From contig JAHLJT010000631.1 in NCBI GenBank assembly GCA_031308135.1, positions 144,378,734-144,442,733 on the forward strand: a stretch of 64,000 nucleotides of DNA, in the 5' to 3' direction. Under the pieces are notes generated by a model that was not told where the DNA came from, made no database searches, and was given only the letters and a program-made list of their open reading frames with translations. Below are positions 10,701 through 18,121 of this stretch, in pieces; position 1 is the stretch's first letter, and every line of letters starts with the position of its first letter. A program made the position numbers and the translations under genes. Origin of the DNA: Acheta domesticus (taxonomy: Eukaryota; Arthropoda; Insecta; Orthoptera; Gryllidae).

Positions 10701-11290
10701 TTCTCAAAATTTCCCAAGATGATAAATGCCGCATCTGTCAGGAACACGTAGAAACCATTGATCATATTGTCTCAGCTTGTCCAATTCTAGCAAAGACCGA
10801 ATATTTGAAAAGACACGACAGGGTGTGTAGCTACCTCCACTGGCAGGTCTGTACCGCCCTCGAAGTTCCAAACACATGCCCCAAGTGGTACGAACACTCA
10901 CCGAAACCGGTGACGTCTGTTGGATTGTGTACGATATTGTACGACCAACAAATTCAAACTGATCGCACGATAGCAGCAAACAAACCGGATATAGTCATCC
11001 GGGATATGGAGAAAAAATCATGTTTACTTGTCGATGTTGCTGTACCTTGCGATCAAAACGTCGTTACCAAAGAGGCAGAGAAACGTCTTAAATACAAGAG
11101 TTTGGAAATCGAGATCAGCCGAATGTGGGGCGTAAAAGCACAGGTCGTACCGATAGTTATCGGAGCTCTGGGATTTGTTCCGCAAAATTTGAGTAAGAAC
11201 TTGTCTAAACTCCCAGGTAATTCAAAGGACTGGGAAGTACAAGAAATAGCTTTATTTGGAACAGCCCACATTTTGCGCAAAGTACTGTAG
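7715..11290 (+). CDS. R4-type retrotransposon polyprotein (RT + restriction-like endonuclease)
   Basis: The protein would carry out target-primed reverse transcription. The first in-frame ATG (context ACCAATGAG) gives ~1191 aa; the frame is open a little further upstream, but without an ATG. Domains in order: a Myb-like domain at about residues 55-115 (RQRWTRDELMEVMW, ending LASQRRYI) and no N-terminal C2H2 finger visible; reverse transcriptase at about 430-800 with PKGGDSSLAKNYRPIT, the catalytic aspartate in WIDYQKAFDSVPHDW, IFQGDSLSPLLF and the YMDD box at about 682-685; a CX2CX8HX4C knuckle at about 1005-1022 (CRICQEHVETIDHIVSAC); and a PD-(D/E)XK nuclease with KPD at about 1090 and VDV at about 1107, followed by the RLKYKSLE helix. 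All key residues are present. A start-stop ATGTGA lies at 7664, just upstream. Confidence 0.9.
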   Translation: MSKMNRTSNVMNLNVPCSTNVPYLLRNRANVTLSTSGYPTDVSPRDPEPAVARSHRQRWTRDELMEVMWCFYYAKAKNGGSEIEVFKIWRERNPDMRPTLDSKKLASQRRYILSSGKFTSEQLADIQRNAEYVHQSNHPHDEHLEPSNIPENDDPLQGSSLPNETFVSGENSSGHASHDKDMMRNLLRREIERVRLLPFESRASLRRIYENAKAKRVIETANSVLNEVVQASSRDLDITEINHIVYATGYLVSQIILGPAKNTDGRQPDRVKSSVPSWMKRIMKRIADTRREISLLAEASSKSNHTYKVQQKILHVEQKFLIDNDTTRLMVAEKLKEKIQAWAQRIRRYKRRIDFRVQNRLFETDAKRFYRSLTQKPNGNAAPPSKDDVETFWSGIWEETRSYNKDASWLQSEVDAANGLVETEEHVQEFSKEDLCQTIKNMGNWKSPGVDKIQIYWIKKLTALHSHLAKAVNKILENPNELPEWLTRGITYLLPKGGDSSLAKNYRPITCLPVMYKLITAAIADKMYRHLEKNHLLPVEQKGCRKGSYGCKEILLLNKIILNDVKKRKRNLSMAWIDYQKAFDSVPHDWILKTLEIYRFHPRLVEFCKASMKSWSTRLLIHSGKGVVETRSIQINRGIFQGDSLSPLLFCISLIPLSRQLSHTDFGYKLHGDERPVSHLFYMDDLKVFAKNEAILSQMLSVINEFSNDICMKFGLDKCAKVNLKRGKMTTSENIEVDRHTVIQDLEPGKTYKYLGIEECETISNDTMKERIRREYYRRVRLVLQSALNSRNKISAIGSLAVPVAEYSFGLVDWTEQEIRIMDRKTRKLLTMHHVAHPRADVHRLYVSRKEGGRGLRQIEASWHNAITGMGKYVVSHQDDPLMRQVMKSDRRMGNRGIVSVARSIANKTMQDTQNDRDTELLMLLNMKFETQKMLKKSWRDKPLHGQYLKRMDKVQINKDQSFMWLKRGRMKPESEALVIAAQDQALRTRHYDKAVLKISQDDKCRICQEHVETIDHIVSACPILAKTEYLKRHDRVCSYLHWQVCTALEVPNTCPKWYEHSPKPVTSVGLCTILYDQQIQTDRTIAANKPDIVIRDMEKKSCLLVDVAVPCDQNVVTKEAEKRLKYKSLEIEISRMWGVKAQVVPIVIGALGFVPQNLSKNLSKLPGNSKDWEVQEIALFGTAHILRKVL

Positions 11291-11310
11291 AGGCACCGAT
11301 AGTCCCTAGA

Positions 11311-11347
11311 TCTACTCCTTAGGTAGCTGGTTGCAACCTGGAGTAGA
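11311..11347 (+). promoter_or_regulatory. 3' UTR stem-loop of the R4-type element
   Basis: TCTACTCC (11311-11318) pairs perfectly with GGAGTAGA (11340-11347), and AGG (11321-11323) with CCT (11337-11339), leaving a 2-nt bulge and a 13-nt loop. It starts 20 nt after the stop codon. Structured 3' UTRs are known to recruit the protein for target-primed reverse transcription in R2-like elements; that role is inferred here. Confidence 0.6.
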
Positions 11348-11396
11348 TTTTATATTCAGCCGACTTATAACATCTTTAGTCGTGATGTAATGGAAA

Positions 11397-11412
11397 AATA
11401 ATAATAATAATA
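11397..11412. repeat. AAT repeat, right flank of R4-type element
   Basis: Five AAT-like units follow the A-run at the 3' end of the element and grade into AAC and AAT-rich DNA. A (CA)n run lies a little further on at 11541-11562. Confidence 0.85.
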
Positions 11413-11726
11413 ACAACAACAATAAGAATAAGGTAGTATAACTAGCAAATTATATACTAATTGTAGTAATAATAATGGTAAAATAATAATAATATAAAAA
11501 CTGACTGATTCATAAAACATTAAATTACATTAAGAGAGAAAACACACACACACACACACACTGCACTAGTATCACACTGCACTTCACTGCACTTCACTTC
11601 ACTAAGACCTGAAAACATTTCCTTCTTTATTTCTCTGCTATACCCTGCACTACACCTCACTTCACAATAGAACACTTATGCATTGCTATATAACCCACTA
11701 TTCTCCCTCATTTACTTAATAATACC

Positions 11727-12002
11727 CTAAATTAATTTCCTAAACTGTTGAACACTTTGAGGAAAGGGTTCAAAGGTTTTTGCAGGCAATCTATTCCATT
11801 CCGTAATCGTTCGATTTGTAAAAGAAAATTTCCCGACATCCGTTCTCTGCTGTCTTAAATTTATTTTGTGCCTGTGACCCACTCTACTCATGTATGTAGG
11901 AATACATAGCCGCCAATTAATTTCTTTCCAAGCTGGATGACCATTATAAGCTTTATACAAGGCGCAGAGTCTTGCTACTGATCGCCTGTTTTTGAATGAA
12001 TC
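11727..12002 (-). pseudogene. C-terminal fragment of a non-LTR retrotransposon RT protein
   Basis: The minus-strand frame carries RSVARLCALYKAYNGHPAWK, then HRHKINLRQQRTDVGKFSFT and WNRLPAKTFEPFP. This is the conserved tail that follows the RT domain in many insect jockey/CR1-type elements. It is 5'-truncated at about 12002, with no RT core. Its 3' UTR runs leftward (11460-11726) into AAT-rich sequence, the same array that holds the R4-type element, so this fragment is probably the older resident. Confidence 0.75.
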
Positions 12003-12931
12003 CCACCCACTTCAAAATATAATTGTTTTTTACTTTTATATCACGTCGTTTATATTTACATTAGCGGCCATTTGTTTACATTATTATATTTACGAGTATA
12101 ACTCCACCAAGCGAAGAATGAAGGCTGCGATTGCGGCGCGTCCTGGAACTAACAGTGAAAACACGGGTCTGTACAGTCAGTTTAGCTAACAAAAGTTGCC
12201 AGGAGCGGGAAGCGAGTTCAGAGACTGCTTCTACGGAATTACCATGGCCTCCTTCATAGAGGTTGTGAATCAGCTGATAAAATGTAACTTCAGAGACACA
12301 TCATAAAAGATTTGCAATATTTTATTTTGTCCCTTTAAGTTGTTTTTTTTTTACTTTTCACCGTTCTGGTACAAGACTATAATAAAAAGTTCTATTTATA
12401 TTGAATTTTTAATATTTATTCATTAATTTAAACATTTTGTATTCTCCTTCATTCATCTGTTTTCCATATGCTTTAGACGGATTGTTAGGTATGCAATAAA
12501 GTACCAAAACATTAACTTTACTCTCAGAAGTATTTATAATATTATTCATTACGATGGGAGTTACTTCTTACATTAAAAAATTATTTTATTTGCTATATAT
12601 ATTCTGAGAAACTACTTAAGTTAAAATAAACGATTTAAAAGAATGTTACTACGAAAGAATTAGTTTCAAAATATTGAATCGATTTTCAGAGAAAAGTATA
12701 CTTTTATATCTTCCATTATGAGGTGCATACATGTTCAAATATGGTTACAATTTTAATTGGGAAGATACTAGATTTGCAACGAAATAACTCGCGTTTTCTT
12801 TCGCAATAGTTTGGCACGGTCCCATTTTAATTTTGAATCGAGTATCCTTATATCTCCGTCTCTGTCGTTTGGGTGGTAAGCACAGACAGTGGCGCGCTCC
12901 TGTAAACATCTTTCTCAACTTCGTGGAGCTA
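12003..12931. other. AT-rich DNA, nothing recognised
   Basis: No frame with recognisable motifs, no termini and no tandem structure beyond A/T homopolymers were seen between the RT fragment and the start of the Helentron-like copy. Confidence 0.5.
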
Positions 12932-14183
12932 TACATGTGCTATAAATAATGTCATACAAAGTTTCTTGAAAATTCAACAACTTTCTGTGAAAACTAGAAT
13001 TTCTCAAAGGCCATTTTTTCGGAAATAGTTCCAAATATTTTTCTTCAAACTTTTCAAACGGATAGTGGTAATTACACTCCTTATTATGAGGAAAGTTCAA
13101 TTTGGGGTATTTTTTGGTTCTTGCAAAAATTACACAAATGTATTTTTTTAAAGATCTCTAACACCGTTATCATGCACATTTCAAGCAATTTTTAAACACT
13201 ATTTTATTTGTAAGTTAAAATGCTTGAAATTACGTCAAATGGAGTTTTTCGAAAACTCATAAATTTTCTGTGAAAATGAGCTTCAAATTTCGTATTTTTA
13301 GTAGTACTTAAACATCATTTTCTTGATAACGGCTCCAAATTGTTCAAAGAAAATTGCCATTTAGGACGTGATTTTACATTATTACACAGAAATTACATTA
13401 AATTTAATGCAGTTTAATGCACTTTTTCACGTTAAATTTAATGTACCGTGTACATTAAAACGATATTAATGTACATGTACATTAAATACAATGTGTAAAT
13501 TAAAATCAATGTAGATTCAGTACATTAAATGTACTGTACCGTGTACGTTAAAGCGATTTTAATGTGTTTGTGCATTAAATTAAATGTTAAAATTAAAATC
13601 AATGTAGATTTAACGTAGAACTACATTAAACCGATGTAAATTAAACCGATGTTAATGTGTTGTACATTAAATTTAATGTTTAAATTAAAATCATTGTAGG
13701 TTTTAGAAATATTTTCTTCCGCTATTTGAACTTACGTATAATAAATTTAAAATATATTTTCAACTTGTATATATAATTAAATCCATTAACAAGAAATATA
13801 AATGTTTAAAATTCGTATTTACATTCGATTGTAAAAATCTTTATAATAAAATTGTAGCGATGTACATACTAGTCCAATTCTTTAGTTAATTTTTTTTCAA
13901 ATTCTCCGGAAATATTTAAATTTTTTCAAAGTATTGCCACTGTAACAATGTTAAAATTTAGTATTCTTTACGGCTACGAAACATATTTCCGACCGTAAAT
14001 GCGTCCAAAACAGGTGAAGAAGTAGTGACAATTATAAATAATATACATAATTTTGTAGAGTTAATACATATTTAATATATATTACGTCTAAGGAAATATG
14101 TTCCGTAGACTTAAAAAAGAATATATTATACATATCATAGCGGGCTAAACATCAGGCCTAAGAACCCGCTGAAACTATTGGAT

Positions 14184-14257
14184 GTCGCAATAGCTCAGTG
14201 GTTAGAGCACCTGCGCGGAAACCAAATGTCCCGGGTTCGAATCCCGGTCGGGGTGAC
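14184..14257 (+). repeat. tRNA-like (SINE-type) module 1
   Basis: It carries an A-box-like TAGCTCAGTGGTTAGAGCAC, a perfect B-box GGGTTCGAATCCC, and partial acceptor pairing (GTCGC with GGTGAC). The anticodon arm does not fold properly, so this looks like a tRNA-derived pol III module rather than a functional tRNA gene. It is preceded by ATCAGGCCTAAGAAC, as is module 2. Confidence 0.65.
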
Positions 14258-14439
14258 TATTCGTGGAACAAATTTAAATATTCAAATACATTTGTTACCA
14301 TCAGTACCAAGATCAGAACTTAGTATTCTTTACATCTGCGGGACATATTTCCGAGCGTAAACACGTCCAAAAATGTGACAATTTCATAAATCCCAACGGG
14401 CAATTCATCAGGCCTAAGAACATGTTCAAAGAATTGGTT

Positions 14440-14502
14440 CTCTCGATAGGTTAGAGCAAGTGGGCGTAAACCAGGAGAGACAGGTTTGAACGGTCGGGGT
14501 GA
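14440..14502 (+). repeat. tRNA-like (SINE-type) module 2, degraded
   Basis: A decayed duplicate of module 1: AGGTTAGAGCAAGTGGGCG, then CAGGTTTGAACGGTCGGGGTGAC, with a broken B-box. The upstream blocks (GTATTCTTTAC...CATATTTCCGA...CGTCCAAAA and ATCAGGCCTAAGAAC) are also duplicated, giving a tandem unit of ~250-350 bp. Confidence 0.6.
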
Positions 14503-14583
14503 CAATTATTCGAAGATATTTTAAATATTGAAGTTAGTACATGTACAGTAAATTTCATTCACACATACAGTAATTTCAATGTA

Positions 14584-14772
14584 AAAGTACATTAAAGTAA
14601 GTATCATGTACGTAAATTAAATTTAATTTACACGTACAGTAAATTTAATGTACACGCATACAGTAAATTTAATTGTACACATACATTACATTTAATGCAC
14701 ACGAACATTAAAGTTACTGTACGTGTACATTAAATTTTATTTACGTACATGATACTTACTTTAATGTACTTT
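14584..14772. repeat. 33-bp perfect inverted repeat (hairpin)
   Basis: Positions 14584-14616 are exactly complementary to 14740-14772, and weaker pairing extends outward by about 10 bp. The loop holds further ACATTAAATTTAATGT units. It lies just inside the right end of the 13384-14807 element. Confidence 0.9.
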
Positions 14773-14997
14773 CACATTAAAAGTAATGCGGAAATTTCTG
14801 ACTGTGTATTATTTAATATTAATATTTCGTTCTACCACCACGAAAGCGAAAAATTAAGAAAATGTCAAAAAAATTAAGTGTGGGCGGCGATAGATGACAG
14901 CTGGCAAGAGTATGTGGCAAGTATGAGTAGCTAACCGAGACCCAAGGAAATAAAAAACTAATACGGGAAAGTCTGTGCAGCACTACTAGTTTTTTAG

Positions 14998-15000
<3 letters not shown>

Positions 15001-15033
<33 letters not shown>
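15001..15033. repeat. (ATT)n microsatellite
   Basis: Eleven ATT units (AAT on the minus strand) fused directly to the 3' side of a minus-strand RT remnant, and creating an Asn run in its frame. Confidence 0.95.
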
Positions 15034-15037
<4 letters not shown>

Positions 15038-16900
15038 TCCAGAGATTTTTTCTGACAATACTTGGATAGCGTATCTATCTTGTGTTGAAGATCCATCACA
15101 TAGGTTGCCAGGATAATCAAATCATCAGCAAAAAGAAGAATGTCAGCTTTTAACTCTGTCAGTGAAACCTTCATCCACGAAGAAACTGGTAATGTCTCGA
15201 AGAGCAAATAGAGAAGAGCAAATAGTTTAGGTCTCAACGAATCACCTTGTAGTACGCCTTTTGTAACTTCTATCGAATTGGTAGTGGAATGGGTGTTGAT
15301 TCTCACTTTCATAGATGCTCTTCTATAAATATTCTGAAAATTCTTTATAATATTGCTGCTTATCCCGGATTCATATAATGTTCCCACAAAATATTGTGGA
15401 TTACTGAGTCGAAAGCTCTTCTGAAATATATAAACGTTGCATACAGTTTTCCATTAGGTTTAACTAGCTCTACCCCTATTTTGCCTTGTAACACAAGTCA
15501 TCTTCATAAGATTTGCCCGGTCGAAAACCGGATTGACATTCAGGCAAATATTGAAATTCTCACTCCACATTATCAATCGATTCGCAATCATAGAAATGAA
15601 TATTTTGGTTATTGAGTTTGCAAGCGCTTTTCCACGGTATTTGATTGGGTCTGTTTGTTTCCCGGCTTGTATATCAAAATAACTTCTGGCTCACACCAGC
15701 TTGATGGGACATTTCCAATCCTGAGAACCATGTTAAAGAGTTTAAGTAATTGCTTCAACCAGTTTGGAGGAAGTCTCTTGTAGAAAACATTGGGTATTCC
15801 GGGTCCCGGTGCTATGTTGTTCTTCAGTTTTCGCATGCTTTTCATTAATTCTTCTGGAGCAATCTCTTTGTCTAGAATCGGATGTCTACAGTCTTTATAG
15901 TTCGTTGTACTGGTTACTCGATGTGGGTAGATATTTTCATAGAAATCTATTACTTTTTTTGGATTGTACAAATCTTTCTTTTTTCCCCGCTTAATTTACG
16001 GACTTAATTCTTTCTATTTGAAAGATTAAATTTTTGAGTGAGTTGTCACTTTCTTTCTTTTTCTTTTTTTAGATTAATGTAGTTCTTCCTCGATCTAATG
16101 TATCATTTCTTTGTTCCAAGTTTTTTGCTCTACAGCATTTTCTAAATTTATTTCTCGTTTATTTGCGTAAATTACAACATTCTTTGCCATATCATGGCTA
16201 ATCTCTAGTTTTGTCTCGTTCATTAATACGGAACATCATTTGTACGTCCTTAGCCGTTTTTATTGCGTTTATTGCACAGTACAGTACGTCTAGATCAATA
16301 ATGTTCAAGTAGGGTGTTTGTGACTAGTAAATTCTGGTAGTAATCATTCTCTTTCTCAAGACACCATTTGTGTTTCAATTATGCTTCAAGATTGCGGTCT
16401 CTCTCGGTGTCCACCTCTTGCTTTGTCATTGGCCTACCTTCAGCGTCTATTTCTGCAGAGACAGGGAGATGATCAGAAAAACTGAAGTTTAGTATTTACA
16501 ATTTGACAGTCGCGTGATACCTTGTTGATTGGTCTAAATATGGTCGATAGTATTTGAGCCTTTTCCATCGACATAAGTGAAGTTACCTATTTTAACAGAT
16601 TTACTTCTTGTATTTAGGATACAGAGGCCTAAACTGTCAAGATTCTCCACCAGTTTTTGTCCGTTAGTATTTAAAGTTGCATCCAGCTAGTTGCGAGTTC
16701 CCCGAAATTCTGTCATGACATTTTCGGGGAGCTGGTTCGAGAAACCAATACGGCCATTGAAATCTCCCCCTACCGTTAGTGGTCCGTTGTGTTCTTGAAG
16801 TGTCAGTTCCAGATAATCAGTGAGTATTTCAAGTCTCTCACTGAAAGTCTCGTGTCTTAGGTATTTTATTTTTTATTTATTTGGTAAAAAAACAGTAAAG
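15034..16900 (-). pseudogene. APE-endonuclease/RT non-LTR retrotransposon remnant
   Basis: Minus strand, decayed. Endonuclease part: GGDFNGRIGFSNQLP at about 16690-16770 and FSDHLPVSAEID at about 16440-16490, the metal-site and catalytic motifs of APE-type nucleases. RT part: IAPGPGIPNVFYKRLPPNW and PSSWCEPEVILIYKPGNK at 15650-15870, then GVLQGDSLRPKLFALL and the FADD box (LLFADDLIILA) at 15110-15260. The frame is broken several times and truncated about 45 aa after FADD, where it runs into the ATT array. The exact clade (I/jockey-like range) cannot be told from the fragments. Confidence 0.8.
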
Positions 16901-17393
16901 AAAACTGCATATGACGTTTGGGGGAAGAGATTACTTGATGCACGTGATTTTTACGACGTGTGTTGTAACTATAAATATCTATATCGCATTAAAATATGTT
17001 TCCTCCGTTAAGTAGGTCATTTTTGACAAATATTACAGATTTGTAAATAAGTGAAGTGTTATCAGGGGCGGGTAAACATTAACCACCACAAATTCAGTCA
17101 TACTTATTACACATTTCATTGCAATAAAGTTTGTATTAATATCCACAACTTCTACTTTTTAATAATATCATCCCTATAAAATATACATTATCCCCCGCTA
17201 ACTCTCAAGGAAGATTGAATAATTACTTCAAATATAGTTTTTAAAGAAGTATAAATTGTCCCAAGAACATCTCTCTATAAAACTGAATAAACATTTATTG
17301 AAATTTTATACACAACATCAATTGAATTGTTATATTTGGTTGATATTCTGTAAGTACATTAGAAGTTACATTTATAATTTGCGAGAAGGCAAA
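16901..17393. other. AT-rich spacer containing dispersed repeat copy B
   Basis: There is no gene. The segment 17213-17375 is a diverged partner of 5158-5330 (same order of blocks). The rest is featureless. Confidence 0.45.

Positions 17394-17456
<63 letters not shown>
17394..17456. repeat. (GT)n(TA)n microsatellite at left end of pogo element
   Basis: A short GT run followed by about 24 TA units, ending where the pogo-type terminus begins. Pogo elements insert at TA. Confidence 0.95.
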
Positions 17457-17458
<2 letters not shown>

Positions 17459-17797
17459 AGAAGGTGGTAATATGAGCCCCCCATTTTTGTTTGGACTTAA
17501 AAAAACTAAATTAAAGCCCTATTGTTTTTAAAACTATGGAAACTTACATTTCAACATTTTTGTAATCTGCATGCAAAATATTAACATTCTTAACTGTTTA
17601 GAAAGTTGCTAGAAATCAATAATTCTCAAGAAGTCATATTTCGAAAAAAAAGGTTGTGTGCTGGTATTATGAGCCCCATTAATATATTATTGAAATACTT
17701 GAGGTTAAAGAAACTAATTACATATTTATAAATACAAATGCTATTTTATTACTTACACAAACTTACAATGAGATGAAAATGTATACAAATATTTATT

Positions 17798-17998
17798 TCA
17801 TTTACAAAAATCACAAATGTAAGTGTCCTTTTCAGCCCCAGCACAGTCATTGTGAGCCCACATTTCGCTCATAAGACACTGGACCCACAGTTCTCCGTGG
17901 TGGTCGGCTGAAAATAGTCCATCACAAAACATACAAGAGGTCTGGTCATCACCAGGGCTTTCAACCCCCACCTGTGTTTCCAGAACGTGTGTTTCTAG
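17798..17998 (-). pseudogene. Detached C-terminal PHD-like zinc finger of the pogo transposase
   Basis: In a different minus-strand frame from the main ORF, the sequence reads ETHVLETQVGVESPGDD, then a cysteine/histidine finger (SCMFCDGLF, HGELWVQCLMSEMWAHNDC, YICDFCK, stop). Many insect pogo-like transposases end with such a finger. Two frame changes separate it from the DDE part: one in the A-run near 18122-18135 and one near 17996, where the intermediate frame stops. Confidence 0.75.
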
Positions 17999-18121
17999 TC
18001 TCCTGACGTTATAGAATAGTCAGATTCTTCTGATTCCTCACCTTGAAGAAGTTTCCGCTTAAAAGGCTCTTCAAGTACGGTTTTTATCCCCTTATGAAAC
18101 GGTTTCGTGCTTCTCGTCTTT

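Larger units (their letters stand above)
7211..11396 (+). mobile_element. Full-length R4/Dong-type non-LTR retrotransposon
   Basis: The ~4.19-kb element has one long open frame and restriction-like-endonuclease architecture: N-terminal Myb-like domain, reverse transcriptase, CCHC finger, C-terminal PD-(D/E)XK nuclease. It is bounded by AAT repeats on both sides. Bombyx Dong, of the R4 clade, is known to insert in TAA repeats, and the architecture plus target fit that clade. The 5' leader is ~0.5 kb with a foldable HDV-like ribozyme at its start. The 3' UTR is ~106 bp with a strong hairpin. There is no poly(A) tail; the 3' end runs into A-rich AAT repeats. No frameshift or stop interrupts the ORF, so the copy is young and may be active. 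The AAT tail of a minus-strand RT fragment at 11460-12002 probably provided the target. Confidence 0.85.
13384..14807. mobile_element. 1.42-kb TIR element with palindromic arrays, family unknown
   Basis: The interval breaks a Helentron-like copy and is flanked by ATTATT on both sides (13378-13383 and 14808-14813), a candidate 6-bp target duplication. The ends are inverted: ACACAGAAATT at the left, AATTTCTGACTGTGT at the right (4-nt indel). Inside each end lies an array of TACATTAAATTTAATGTAC-like palindromic units (13384-13700 and 14520-14800). The centre carries two tandem modules with a tRNA-like part. No transposase is present, so it is non-autonomous. I cannot assign a superfamily. Confidence 0.6.
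12932..14986 (+). repeat. Helentron-like copy, 5'-truncated and interrupted
   Basis: Similarity to the family starts near TACATGTGCTATAAATAATG at 12932 and runs to 13383. It resumes at 14808 (family TTAATATT...CGTTCTACCA block) and ends in ATACGGGAAAGTCTGTGC...CACTACTAGTT at about 14986. The intervening 1424 bp are a separate inserted element. The 5' half of the family consensus is missing. Confidence 0.7.

Noticed and set aside
14178..14360. tRNA gene at 14184-14257
   Set aside because: A and B boxes are good, but the anticodon arm does not fold and a decayed duplicate follows with shared flanks; it is a SINE-type module.
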